64,000 nt of DNA. Source: Candidatus Gastranaerophilales bacterium. GTDB taxonomy: Bacteria > Cyanobacteriota > Vampirovibrionia > Gastranaerophilales > Gastranaerophilaceae. Position 1 is the first letter of the stretch. Each line of letters begins with the position of its first letter. The DNA lies in the NCBI GenBank assembly GCA_905234865.1, contig CAJOJE010000006.1, positions 31,964-95,963 on the forward strand. The letters run 5' to 3'. Below the pieces are notes generated by a model. It did not search any database. It saw nothing but the letters and a program-made list of their open reading frames with translations, and was not told the DNA's origin. Of the stretch, positions 50,946 to 59,408 are shown in pieces. The translations under genes were made by a program, and so were the position numbers.

Positions 50946-51335
50946 TCAATTTAACATCATATAAGAGATGTTGAGGTAAGTTGCAAAAAGGAGCCAGAGG
51001 AGATACGGAATTAAAAGCAGGCTTGAGATTTTTGAAACTTTATGGAATTTTCTTATTGTTATAAACGTAAAAACATCCGCTAAAATTAAAATCAAAAGGG
51101 CAAGAGGGATGTTTTGGAGCATAAAAAATGCGCCCGTCCAAACAAAATTAAAAAACAATTGAACAAAAAACGAGATATATCCTGCTTTTTTGTCGGTATT
51201 GCTTCTTTTAAAAAAATAAATCAAGGCTGATATTGCAAGAATTGTATATAAAAACGTCCAAACGGGCGCAAAGATAAAATCAGGCGGTGAAAATTTCGGT
51301 TTTATTAAATTTTTATACCAAATCGAATTGAACAT
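50946..51335 (-). CDS. tspO: TspO/MBR (peripheral benzodiazepine receptor-like) protein
   Basis: 129 residues with five hydrophobic helices. WYKNLIKPKFSPPDFIFAPVWTFLYTILAISALIYF is the TspO signature (W-Y-x-L-x-KP...PP...PVW). Family members bind tetrapyrroles and modulate stress responses; the native ligand here is unknown. Short relative to typical 155-residue proteins, mostly in the first loop. CATAAT lies 7 nt before the ATG. Its stop abuts the endonuclease remnant. Confidence 0.88.
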   Translation of the reverse strand: MFNSIWYKNLIKPKFSPPDFIFAPVWTFLYTILAISALIYFFKRSNTDKKAGYISFFVQLFFNFVWTGAFFMLQNIPLALLILILADVFTFITIRKFHKVSKISSLLLIPYLLWLLFATYLNISYMMLN

Positions 51336-51383
51336 ATCGGAAATTATGTATCAAAACAAATCGGATAAAATTCCCTTATCGGG

Positions 51384-52703
51384 TTATTTTTGTTTTGAAA
51401 AAAGAACAAATAAAATAAGTCCCGTTCCCATTAAAACCGGATAATAAAGGTGCTTAATTATTGTAAAAGAACTTAAATTAACGGAAGAAGATAAACTTGT
51501 TGCAATTAAAACCTGTGCTCCGTAGGGAATAATTCCCTGTATAACGCAAGAGGACGTATCAAGAAAACTTGCGCTTCTTTTTCTGTCTACGCCGTATTTA
51601 TCTGCCAATTCTCTTGCGATGGGTCCTGCGGTTATAATTGCGACTGTGTTATTTGCGGTAAAAAAGTTGATTATTCCCGTTAGAGTGCATATTCCGATTT
51701 CGCAGGTTTTTTTATCTTTAATCCATTTGCCCGCTTTTTCCATAATATAGCTCATTCCGCCGTTGTAGCGAACCATTTTTAAAAGACCGCCCGCAAGAAT
51801 TGCAACAATTAAAGTTGTTGCCATGCTTATTGTTCCGTCCCCTACCGTTGCAAAAGCGTCAAATATATTGTAAATTCCATAGCTCATTCCGATTGATATA
51901 TTTAAAATCGTTCCTGCCAAAAGAAGAAACATAACGTTTATTCCCGCAACTCCCAAAATTAAAAGCAAAATATAAGGTAAAACTTTAATAATATCGTCAA
52001 TTGTAAAAGAAGTTAAAGTTTCTCCTTGATTAACCGTCGTAAAAAGCGGCAGAGTATAAATTAAAGCGCATATTAATGCGGGGATTAAAACAATTTTTAA
52101 GTTGCAAAGCATTTTATCACGCATTTCAACCCCTTGAGTTCTGGTTGATGCAATTGTTGTATCCGAAATTAAGGACATATTATCCCCAAACATCGCCCCT
52201 CCGACCGTTGCGCCGACGACAACGGCAGGATTAAACCCCAATGAAGTCGATAAACCTGCCGCAATAGGCACAATTGCTGCGATTGTTCCGCAAGAGGTGC
52301 CTACTGCAAGAGAAATAAGAGCGGAAATAACAAACAATCCCGATACTATAAATTGCGGAGGGATTAACGTTTGTGCGATAACGACCGCAGAATGCACACC
52401 GCCCGTTGCGTTTGCGCTTGCGGTGAATGCGCCCGATAAAATAAATATAAGGCACATAATCATAATGTCCTTATCGCCCATGCCTGTTGCAAAAATTTCA
52501 ATTTTTTTACTTAACTTTTCTTTGTGATTTAAAATTAATGCCGCTGCGGAAGAAATAATAAAAGCAACCGTCATCGGTACTTTTGAAAAATCCTGAGTTA
52601 AACAGGAAAAGCCGAAATAAAAAATTATGAATACCAAAAAAGGAACTAAAGCCTTTATGCTTGAATTTCGCCATTGCTCGTCGTTGTTTGTGATTGTTTG
52701 CAT
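51384..52703 (-). CDS. NhaC-superfamily transporter, predicted sulfur amino acid carrier
   Basis: 439 residues from ATG 52703 (AAAGGAAATAATA upstream), about eleven membrane helices. Family features: GGVHSAVVIAQTLIPPQFI, GTSCGTIAAIVPIA, GGAMFGDNMSLISDTTIA and NNTVAIITAGPIA, typical of NhaC-like antiporters. Several members of this superfamily (MetT type) are predicted methionine transporters because they sit under SAM riboswitches. Here a leader peptide with Met-Met-Cys-Cys and an attenuator precede the gene, so methionine or cysteine transport is the best inference; Na+/H+ antiport remains possible. Confidence 0.85.
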   Translation of the reverse strand: MQTITNNDEQWRNSSIKALVPFLVFIIFYFGFSCLTQDFSKVPMTVAFIISSAAALILNHKEKLSKKIEIFATGMGDKDIMIMCLIFILSGAFTASANATGGVHSAVVIAQTLIPPQFIVSGLFVISALISLAVGTSCGTIAAIVPIAAGLSTSLGFNPAVVVGATVGGAMFGDNMSLISDTTIASTRTQGVEMRDKMLCNLKIVLIPALICALIYTLPLFTTVNQGETLTSFTIDDIIKVLPYILLLILGVAGINVMFLLLAGTILNISIGMSYGIYNIFDAFATVGDGTISMATTLIVAILAGGLLKMVRYNGGMSYIMEKAGKWIKDKKTCEIGICTLTGIINFFTANNTVAIITAGPIARELADKYGVDRKRSASFLDTSSCVIQGIIPYGAQVLIATSLSSSVNLSSFTIIKHLYYPVLMGTGLILFVLFSKQK

Positions 52704-52719
52704 TATTATTTCCTTTATT

Positions 52720-52735
52720 AAAAAATACTGCCTTA
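52720..52735 (-). terminator. Attenuator terminator: 3' arm and U-tract
   Basis: On minus, ATACTGCCTTA (52753-52743) pairs perfectly with TAAGGCAGTAT (52735-52725) around TATAAAC, followed by a run of T (to 52720). It ends 16 nt before the transporter ATG, so it would abort transcription unless segment 2 (52798-52785) captures the 5' arm. Confidence 0.88.
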
Positions 52736-52741
52736 GTTTAT

Positions 52742-52810
52742 ATAAGGCAGTATCATAATTATTTTGAAAAACAAAAATCAAAAAGATACCGTCTTATCAA
52801 ATAAGGCAGC
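52742..52810 (-). promoter_or_regulatory. Attenuator segments 1, 2 and 3 (alternative RNA structures)
   Basis: Segment 1 GCTGCCTTAT (52810-52801), segment 2 GATAAGACGGTATC (52798-52785), segment 3 GATACTGCCTTAT (52754-52742). Segment 2 can pair with segment 1, or with segment 3 over 13 positions with one A-C mismatch and one G-U. Segment 3 can instead form the terminator with segment 4 (52735-52725). This is the trp-type 1:2, 2:3, 3:4 logic. Confidence 0.82.
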
Positions 52811-52847
52811 ACATCATTAAATTTTTATTTTTCGTATCCTTTATCAT
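52797..52847 (-). CDS. Leader peptide of the transporter attenuator
   Basis: 16 codons: MIKDTKNKNLMMCCLI, then TGA. AGGA lies 6 nt before the ATG. The Met-Met-Cys-Cys run ends in segment 1 and the stop codon is at the beginning of segment 2. A ribosome stalled at the Cys (or Met) codons would cover segment 1 and free segment 2 to block the terminator; one that reaches the stop would cover segment 2 and let the terminator form. Expected response: transporter on when charged tRNA-Cys or tRNA-Met is scarce. Confidence 0.8.
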   Translation of the reverse strand: MIKDTKNKNLMMCCLI

Positions 52848-52872
52848 TTTAATTCCTAAAAATTACTTAAAA

Positions 52873-52902
52873 ATAATATCATTTTCGGCTTTTGTTTGTC
52901 AA
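52873..52902 (-). promoter_or_regulatory. Promoter of the attenuated transporter transcript
   Basis: On minus TTGACA (52902-52897), 18 bp, TATTAT (52878-52873). It starts a leader of about 165 nt before the transporter start codon. Confidence 0.75.
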
Positions 52903-52924
52903 GAAGCGTGAAAATATCGGATAA

Positions 52925-52948
52925 AAGGCAGGAAAATTTATCTGCCTT
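52925..52948 (-). terminator. Terminator of ddh
   Basis: On minus AAGGCAG (52948-52942) pairs with CTGCCTT (52931-52925), then TTAT; 2 nt after the ddh stop. The same AAGGCAG word recurs in the attenuator just downstream. Confidence 0.65.
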
Positions 52949-52950
52949 AT

Positions 52951-53928
52951 TTATAACATGGTCTTTCTTAATTCCTCGTTTGATTTTGCGCTTAAATAAG
53001 CGGGCGGAACGTCAAAAACCGTTTTACATCCGAAGTTATTTTCTTTATACATTTTGTAAATTGCTCTTGCATAAGCAATTAAAACACTTGATGTAAATTC
53101 GGGGTTTGAATCAAGTTTCAAATTGTATTCTATAATATGATTATTTTCAAGGTTTGCCCCCGTTTTTCCCGAGCGGAAAACAAAACCGCCATGGGGAATG
53201 CCCGAATGGTTTTTCTTTAGTTCTTCAATTGTTATAAAATGAACCGTTGTATCGTAATCGGCAAAATAATTCGGCATATTTACGATTTCTTGTTCGACTT
53301 TTTTCGGGTCTGCGTTATCTTTTAAAACAACGAAACACTCTCTTTTGTGTTTTTCTCTTGTCGTAAGATTTGGGTTTTCGCCGTTTTTAACCGCATTTAA
53401 AGCGCTTTCGACGGGAATTGTATATTGTTTTGCATCCAATACCCCTTCTATTCTTCTTATGGCATCGGAATGTCCTTGGCTTACGCCTTTTCCCCAAAAC
53501 GTATAATCAATTCCGTTCGGCAAAATTGCATTAGCATACATTCTGTTTAAAGAAAACATCCCCGGATCCCACCCGACGGAGATAATCGCCGTATGATTCG
53601 TTTCTTTTGCGGAATCATCAACATTTTTGAAGTGTTCGGGAATTTTTGCATGGGTATCAAAACTATCCACAACATTAAACATTTTAGCGTATTTGGGAGT
53701 TTGTTCGGGTAAATCCGTTGCGCTTCCTCCGCATAAAATCAAAACGTCGATTTTGTCTTTCCAATTCTCGATTTCATCGGTTGAAACAACCTTTGCATTA
53801 GAATTAATTTTTAAATCATTCGGATTTCTTCTTGTGAAAATTACATCTAAATCAACATCGGGGTTTTGTTTAACTGCGTTTTCAACCCCTCGTCCCAAGT
53901 TGCCGTATCCTAAAATTCCAATTTTCAT
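52951..53928 (-). CDS. ddh: meso-Diaminopimelate D-dehydrogenase
   Basis: 325 residues. NADPH-binding GILGYGNLGRGVENAV, DVIFTRRNP, ILCGGSATDLPEQTP, VDSFDTHAKIPEH, SVGWDPGMFSLNRMYANAILP, TFWGKGVSQGHSDAIRRIEGV: the Ddh family throughout. It reductively aminates tetrahydrodipicolinate to meso-DAP in one step, bypassing the acylated intermediates. Supplies both lysine (via lysA) and peptidoglycan. AAGGAGATG upstream of the ATG. Confidence 0.95.
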   Translation of the reverse strand: MKIGILGYGNLGRGVENAVKQNPDVDLDVIFTRRNPNDLKINSNAKVVSTDEIENWKDKIDVLILCGGSATDLPEQTPKYAKMFNVVDSFDTHAKIPEHFKNVDDSAKETNHTAIISVGWDPGMFSLNRMYANAILPNGIDYTFWGKGVSQGHSDAIRRIEGVLDAKQYTIPVESALNAVKNGENPNLTTREKHKRECFVVLKDNADPKKVEQEIVNMPNYFADYDTTVHFITIEELKKNHSGIPHGGFVFRSGKTGANLENNHIIEYNLKLDSNPEFTSSVLIAYARAIYKMYKENNFGCKTVFDVPPAYLSAKSNEELRKTML

Positions 53929-54006
53929 AAAAAATCATCTCCTTAAATTTTTTAAAAAAATTATATTACAGATAATTTTTTCGTAAAATATCAAATCAAA
54001 AATTTC

Positions 54007-55200
54007 TCAAGAAAAATTTATTGTTCTGCCATCTGCAATCACATCTTTAAAGAATTTGAAAATATTGTTGTATGTAGCCGTTATTAATTCTTCCTGCTTA
54101 CTGTCGGGGTGCAAATCGGGGTGGTGTGCTTTGTGTAATTTTGTTGTCATTGCTTTTAGGGTTTTCTTTGTCGGATTGCTTCTAAAATTTGCATACGCCG
54201 TTTGAATTGCAGGGTCTTTTTCATTTTTAACCATTAAATCAAAAACTTCGCAAATATCTTTTTCGGTTGCTTTTTTTGAACCCACCCTTTCTGAAAGCGC
54301 CGTATAATTTACCGTATTTGAATTAACTTGTTTTAAATTAAAGGCTTTTTGCGCCGCTCCGTTTGCAAAACCGCCCATGACGGCACCTGCCGCACTGCCT
54401 AAAACTGCGCTTTCTACGGTAATTTTCGTTAAATCGCCGAGCGTAAAATCGACATCATCTTCAAAAGCGGCTTCCGTTGCGTAATTTCCCGCTCCGATAA
54501 CGGCGCCTGTTACGGCACCTTGTTTTGCGCCGCTTAATGCGCCGATTTGAACGCTTTTCCCTATTGTCTGCCCCATGGCAACTTCGGTTTTGTACATTCC
54601 GGCCGTTGCAACGGTAATGGCACCGTCGATACCGCCCGTTATTAAGTCTTTTGTGATTTCTTTCGTATCAAAAGTGTCGCCTTTTGTATTATTTGTAGCA
54701 CGTTCAAACGATTTTGCACCTGCTTTAAAACAAGCGCCTACTATTGCTCCTGCGCCTATTCCGAGCCCGCCTCCGATAACTCCTATTGCGGCGGCACCCG
54801 CAGCAATAACGTTTGCTGCCGCATTTAAGAATTTCTTTTGATGTTCTTTGTATTGGTCAAGTTTTTTATCTGCGCTCTCATAGGAAATATTTCCGCTTTC
54901 GTATTCTTCAATAATTTTTTGAACATTATCCGAGGAATTTTTTGTACCCAAAAGATTTTCAAAATAATCGAAAGTTTTTCCCATTACTCCTTGTTTATCG
55001 TTTATTGCTTTAAATTTCTCCCTTAAAACAGAAGAATTTTTAGAAATATTGGAAAGCGTAACATCTTCTTTTTCAAAAGTTTGAAATTGTTGAAAAATAG
55101 GATTATCCATTGCATTTTCTTTATTTATGGTTAATCCCTTTTGATTAAAATAACTTGTTTCAGGTTGTATGAAATTTGCAGAATTTATTTCCGCAACCAT
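54007..55200 (-). CDS. Glycine-zipper protein with a C-terminal J-domain-like segment
   Basis: 397 residues, no signal peptide. Residues about 1-110 are polar and helical. Residues about 115-280 carry repeated small-residue membrane stretches: NVIAAGAAAIGVIGGGLGIG, DLITGGIDGAITVATAG, GALSGAKQGAVTGAVIGAG and VLGSAAGAVMGGFANG. The C-terminal 50 residues read LKAMTTKLHKAHHPDLHPDS, then KQEELITATYNNIFKFF, with HPD flanked by helices as in helix II-loop-helix III of DnaJ. Could be a membrane J-protein, or an effector/toxin-like protein that uses the host or own Hsp70. Family unknown. Confidence 0.7.
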   Translation of the reverse strand: MVAEINSANFIQPETSYFNQKGLTINKENAMDNPIFQQFQTFEKEDVTLSNISKNSSVLREKFKAINDKQGVMGKTFDYFENLLGTKNSSDNVQKIIEEYESGNISYESADKKLDQYKEHQKKFLNAAANVIAAGAAAIGVIGGGLGIGAGAIVGACFKAGAKSFERATNNTKGDTFDTKEITKDLITGGIDGAITVATAGMYKTEVAMGQTIGKSVQIGALSGAKQGAVTGAVIGAGNYATEAAFEDDVDFTLGDLTKITVESAVLGSAAGAVMGGFANGAAQKAFNLKQVNSNTVNYTALSERVGSKKATEKDICEVFDLMVKNEKDPAIQTAYANFRSNPTKKTLKAMTTKLHKAHHPDLHPDSKQEELITATYNNIFKFFKDVIADGRTINFS

Positions 55201-55245
55201 TTGTCCCTCTCTTATTTTTAATGAGTTCCATATTTTATAAAAGTA

Positions 55246-55306
55246 AAATTATCGTTTTTGATTGCTGTTTTTGTAAAAAGGTTTAAGAAATATTAAACGA
55301 TAATTT
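55246..55306 (-). terminator. Long inverted repeat at the end of the NFACT gene
   Basis: AAATTATCGTTT (55246-55257) and AAACGATAATTT (55295-55306) are perfect 12-bp inverted repeats separated by 37 nt; one arm overlaps the last codons of the minus-strand gene. It could act as a terminator or 3'-end stabiliser. Confidence 0.45.
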
Positions 55307-56825
55307 CTTTTTCTTCTCTATAAGTTACATATCCTAAAGGCGTATCGGGAGGGCGTTTTATATATTTTCTTTTTGTATAAATAATTATTCCTTTTGAAGA
55401 ATTTTTATAGGGAGAATTTTCTTTAACCAATTTTGCGCAAAATAACAAAACATCATTCGGCACTTTTAATTTGCCGTTTTGAGTTTTGATTATTAAATGG
55501 GATGAAGGCGAATTTTGAGCATGAAGCCAAATATCTTCGGGAGTTGAGATTTTTTTAATTAAAAAGTCGTTTTGTTTATTGTTTTTGCCTAAATAAATTT
55601 CAAACCCTCCGTATAAAATAGGTTTCATTATCGGCTTTTCAATTTTTTTATCCTTTTTTTCAAGAATTTCTTCTTCAATTTCAATTAAATCTTTTAAATT
55701 ATCCGCATTTTGAATTGAAAATAATACCCCCTCAAGGTACTCTTTTTTGTATAAGGCATTTTTTGCTCTTTGTTCCTGAACTGCTTTTGCGGATTTTAAT
55801 TTTGAATACAGTTTATAATATTTTTGCGCACATAACGCAGGGGGTAAATCAGGATTTAATTCAACCTTAAAACCGTCTATTTCAAGGAACTTTGCACCTT
55901 TTTCAATAAGATAAATATAACTTAAAATTAAATCCCCCGACTTTTTGTATTTTTCAAATTTTTCTTCGTCAACTTTGGTATTTAAAATTAAATTTATTCC
56001 TTTTAATTTTGATTTAATATTTTTTTCCAAATTTCTTTTTTTCGCTTGAATTAACTCTGAATTTACGATATTTGAATAATATTTTAAAAGAATATCGGAA
56101 AAATCTCCTTCAAGTCCCCAAAATTCTTTTAATAAATCTTTTTCAAAAACCGCATTTTGAAGAATTTTAAAAAGTTCTTCTTTGGAATTTGCTTTTTTGG
56201 ATAGAAATTCATAAAAAGGTTTTGAAAAATAAAAGAAATTATTCGGAACATCGTTTGATTTTTCCAAAAAAGTCGAATAAGAAACTTTTAAAATGTCTGA
56301 TTTTTCCTGCGCTTTGGGGTAGATATATTTTGCGCCGCCAAAAACTTCCCGAAAAGAGCTTTTATCCTCTGAAACATTGTGGCATGAGCCTAAAATTATT
56401 CCTGTTTTTTTATCATATAAAATAACGTTTGAATATTTTCCCATAATTTCAATTGATAAAATAAGTGCATTTTCAATTCCGAATTCATCCGATACGGAAA
56501 AATAAAATTCTAAAATTCTATCGTAAGGAACTAAGTTTGCATGCCGGATTTTCGCCCCTTCCAAATATTTTCTTAATTGCATGCAAAACATGGGCGGAGT
56601 TTTAGGAATTGTTACCGAATAATCGCTTTTGTCGTTCATAAAAGAAATGTGCGGATATTTGGGGTTGATATTTATGTAAAATTTTCTGTTTTCTCCGTTA
56701 TTCCTGATATAAAAAATAATTTCATATCTTGTCGGCATTTGAATTTTTTGTATAACGCCAAAATTGAAGAAATTTTCATTCTCCTCAAAGAAAAATTTTA
56801 AAGTTAAGCTGTCTAGGTTTTTCAT
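55293..56825 (-). CDS. rqcH: NFACT family protein (RqcH/FbpA-like)
   Basis: 510 residues. NFACT-N (about 1-200; FCMQLRKYLEGAKIRHANLVPYDRILEFYF), coiled-coil middle (about 260-390) and NFACT-R (about 410-510; ILYGGFEIYLGKNNKQNDFLI, then EDIWLHAQNSPSSHLIIKT). RqcH binds stalled 50S peptidyl-tRNA complexes and adds C-terminal alanine tails that mark the peptide for degradation. Fibronectin-binding is an older annotation of the same family. Start faces nadD across 25 bp, with no Shine-Dalgarno. Confidence 0.9.
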   Translation of the reverse strand: MKNLDSLTLKFFFEENENFFNFGVIQKIQMPTRYEIIFYIRNNGENRKFYININPKYPHISFMNDKSDYSVTIPKTPPMFCMQLRKYLEGAKIRHANLVPYDRILEFYFSVSDEFGIENALILSIEIMGKYSNVILYDKKTGIILGSCHNVSEDKSSFREVFGGAKYIYPKAQEKSDILKVSYSTFLEKSNDVPNNFFYFSKPFYEFLSKKANSKEELFKILQNAVFEKDLLKEFWGLEGDFSDILLKYYSNIVNSELIQAKKRNLEKNIKSKLKGINLILNTKVDEEKFEKYKKSGDLILSYIYLIEKGAKFLEIDGFKVELNPDLPPALCAQKYYKLYSKLKSAKAVQEQRAKNALYKKEYLEGVLFSIQNADNLKDLIEIEEEILEKKDKKIEKPIMKPILYGGFEIYLGKNNKQNDFLIKKISTPEDIWLHAQNSPSSHLIIKTQNGKLKVPNDVLLFCAKLVKENSPYKNSSKGIIIYTKRKYIKRPPDTPLGYVTYREEKEIIV

Positions 56826-56850
56826 ATTTTTATTGTATTATAAAATTATT
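56826..56850. promoter_or_regulatory. 25-bp divergent promoter between NFACT and nadD
   Basis: The core GTATTATAAAATTA gives TATAAT on minus (56842-56837; 11 nt to the ATG) and TATAAA on plus (56839-56844; 6 nt to the ATG). No Shine-Dalgarno on either side. Confidence 0.5.
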
Positions 56851-57432
56851 ATGGAATGCTATTATTTTGGAACTTTTAACCCGCCTCATTCAGGACATAT
56901 TAAAATTGCAAACGAAGTTTTGAAGAAATTTAATTTTTCAAAAATAGTTTTTGTTCCCGCAAATTGCCCTCCGCATAAAAATAATGCAGCAAACCCCATG
57001 CACAGACTTAATATGTTGAGGCTTGTCGAAAGCGACAAAATAAAAGTTTCGGATATTGAATTTTCCCTTCCCACGCCCTCTTTTTCGTATCAAACGATTG
57101 AAGCGATATTAAAAAATAACCAACAGGAAAAATTAAATTTTATAATAGGTTTTGACGCATTTAAAAATATCGAAAAATGGAAAAACCCTGAAATTTTAAA
57201 GAAAAAATTGTTTTTTATCGTCTTAAAAAGAAAAGGCGAAAACAGAGAGGAAATTGAAAAGTTGAAAAATAAAGGCTTTAATTTTGTTATAGCCGATAAT
57301 ATTGAAGAATACGACGTTTCATCTACGGAAATAAGAAAAAAAGTTTTTGAGGGTGAAAATATCGAAGGGTTTGTTGATGAAAAAATAAGAAGGTACATTT
57401 ATGAAAACGGATTATATAGAAAAAATTCTTGA
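56851..57432 (+). CDS. nadD: Nicotinate-nucleotide adenylyltransferase
   Basis: 193 residues from ATG 56851. Nucleotidyltransferase motif FGTFNPPHSGHIKIAN (T/HxGH), FVPANCPPHKNN, FIIGFDAFKNIEKWKN and the C-terminal DVSSTEIRKKVFEG (SSTxIR). Makes deamido-NAD from NaMN and ATP. The frame is open further upstream but would run into the divergent gene. The 3' end overlaps yqeK by 32 nt, a common nadD-yqeK pair. Confidence 0.93.
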   Translation: MECYYFGTFNPPHSGHIKIANEVLKKFNFSKIVFVPANCPPHKNNAANPMHRLNMLRLVESDKIKVSDIEFSLPTPSFSYQTIEAILKNNQQEKLNFIIGFDAFKNIEKWKNPEILKKKLFFIVLKRKGENREEIEKLKNKGFNFVIADNIEEYDVSSTEIRKKVFEGENIEGFVDEKIRRYIYENGLYRKNS

Positions 57433-57991
57433 AAAAGAACTTGATAAAGAAAGATTTTTTCATACGCAAGGCGTAAAAGACGAAGCAATAAGCCTTGCAA
57501 AAAGATACGGCGTAAATGAAAATAAAGCGGAATTGGCAGGGCTTTTGCACGATTGCGCAAAGTGTTGGAAACAAGAAAAATTAAAACAATTTATTTTAGA
57601 TAACATAAAAGATATTGATAAAGACGAATTAAACAATTATAAAACGCTTCATGCTCCGGTCGGTGCGGTTTTGGCAAAAGAAAAATTTGAAGTGGACGAT
57701 AATGAAATAATTTCCGCAATCAGATGGCACACGTTAGGCAGGGTTAATATGACGCTTTTAGAAAAAATTGTTTTTCTTGCGGATAAAATAGAAAAAAATA
57801 CGAGAGATTTAAAATACAGGGAAGAAATAATAAAAATTTTGGATGAAAATGGGGGCGAACTTGGGCTTGACTTAGCGCTTTTAAGGTGTTTTGAGGAAAC
57901 AATAAAAAGCCTTGTTAAAAGAAAACTCTATATTTGTACATCAACAATTGATGTTTACAATTGGCTTCTTTTAAAAACAAAGTGTGCATAA
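57401..57991 (+). CDS. yqeK: YqeK-like HD-domain symmetrical Ap4A hydrolase
   Basis: 196 residues. HD-domain pattern RFFHTQGVKDEAISLAKRYG, then LAGLLHDCAKC (HD), APVGAVLAKEKF, AIRWHTLGRVNM and LADKIEKNTRD. YqeK enzymes split diadenosine tetraphosphate into two ADP. The position behind nadD is the usual one. ATG 57401 lies within nadD. Confidence 0.9.
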   Translation: MKTDYIEKILEKELDKERFFHTQGVKDEAISLAKRYGVNENKAELAGLLHDCAKCWKQEKLKQFILDNIKDIDKDELNNYKTLHAPVGAVLAKEKFEVDDNEIISAIRWHTLGRVNMTLLEKIVFLADKIEKNTRDLKYREEIIKILDENGGELGLDLALLRCFEETIKSLVKRKLYICTSTIDVYNWLLLKTKCA

Positions 57992-58037
57992 AATCAATTT
58001 TTATATTACAATTTTAGAAAATTGGAAGTGATTTTAG

Positions 58038-59312
58038 TTGTCTAAAAATTCAAAATTAACGTTATTTATTTTTGTCGGTCTGGTTGTCGGGGTATTGTTC
58101 GGGTGGCTCTGTCCTGATTGCGCCGTAAAAATGCAGCCTCTCGCCGATACTTTTTTAAGGATGATAAAAATGATTATCGCTCCTTTAATTTTCGCAACGC
58201 TTGTTGTGGGAATTGCAGGACATGGCGATATTAAAAGCTTAGGAAAAATCGGACTTAAAACGATTGTCTATTTTGAAATAATCACAACTCTCGCCCTTGT
58301 TTTGGGGCTTTTTTCCGCAAATGTTTTTAAACCGGGGGTAAATTTTAATGTAGATACGGCAAACATTTCAATGGATGCGGTTAATAAATTATCGCATTCA
58401 AATATTCATCCTTCCTTGTCGCACCTTTTGGTTGATATGGTGCCGACAAGCCTTTTTGAAGCGATGTCTGAAGGAAATTTATTGCAAATAGTCGTGTTTG
58501 CGATATTTTTTGCAATAGCGATATGTACCGTCGGACAAAAAGCAAAACCCGTTTTGAGTTTTCTTCAAAGTGTTTGTGATATTATGTTTAAATTTACCGA
58601 ATATGTTATGTTTTTTGCGCCAATCGGGGTTTTTGGGGCAATAGCCTCAACTGTCGGGCGTAACGGTATCGGAATTTTATCAAGTTATGCAAAATTAATT
58701 ATTATAACGTATCTTTCGCTTGCCTTATTTGTCTGCATTGTTCTTTTTATAGTGTGTAAAATCGTAAAAATTCCTTTCGGACATTTAATTTATGTTCTAA
58801 AAGAGCCCGCCCTTCTCGCTTTTACGACGGCAAGCTCCGAAGCGGCGCTTCCAAAGGCAATGGAAGTTATGGAGGAATTCGGCGTTCCGAAAAATATCGT
58901 AAGTTTCGTTATGCCGACAGGGTATACTTTTAACCTTGACGGGTCAACAATGTATCTTGCCTTAACATTTCTTTTTTGCGCACAAATTGCAGGGGTGAGT
59001 GTCGGAATTGTCGAACAAATAACGATTATGATTACCTTAATGCTTACATCAAAAGGAATAGCGGGAGTTCCCAGAGTTGCTCTCGTTATCTTAACGGGAA
59101 CGCTTGCAAGTTTTAATCTTCCCGTTGTCGGAGTTGCGATTTTGCTTGGGATTGACCAAATTTTAGATATGGGAAGAACAACGGTTAATCTTATAGGAAA
59201 CTGCGTTGCAACGGCAGTTGTTGCAAAGTGGGAAAATTGTTTCGATTATAACAAGATGAGAGAATTTATCCGCTCTCACAAAACAAAAAAATATCTTGAA
59301 AATAATATATAA
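58038..59312 (+). CDS. gltP: Dicarboxylate/amino acid:cation symporter (DAACS family)
   Basis: 424 residues, eight membrane helices plus re-entrant loops. Hallmarks: ADTFLRMIKMIIAPLIFATLVVG, SSEAALPKAMEVMEEFGVP (serine-rich HP1), GYTFNLDGSTMYLALTFLF (NLDGS), LTSKGIAGVPRVALVIL (HP2) and DMGRTTVNLIGN (substrate-binding NxxGN region). Substrate is glutamate, aspartate or a C4-dicarboxylate. TTG start, supported by GGAAGTGA 7-8 nt upstream and by the lack of a nearby ATG. Confidence 0.92.
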   Translation: MSKNSKLTLFIFVGLVVGVLFGWLCPDCAVKMQPLADTFLRMIKMIIAPLIFATLVVGIAGHGDIKSLGKIGLKTIVYFEIITTLALVLGLFSANVFKPGVNFNVDTANISMDAVNKLSHSNIHPSLSHLLVDMVPTSLFEAMSEGNLLQIVVFAIFFAIAICTVGQKAKPVLSFLQSVCDIMFKFTEYVMFFAPIGVFGAIASTVGRNGIGILSSYAKLIIITYLSLALFVCIVLFIVCKIVKIPFGHLIYVLKEPALLAFTTASSEAALPKAMEVMEEFGVPKNIVSFVMPTGYTFNLDGSTMYLALTFLFCAQIAGVSVGIVEQITIMITLMLTSKGIAGVPRVALVILTGTLASFNLPVVGVAILLGIDQILDMGRTTVNLIGNCVATAVVAKWENCFDYNKMREFIRSHKTKKYLENNI

Positions 59313-59408
59313 CTTAAATTCACGTAAAATCCCATGTATGGATAGTGGAAAAATGTACAAATAAAATGTATAATGGACTAATAAAATATCTTTGGAAAAT
59401 AGAGTTTA

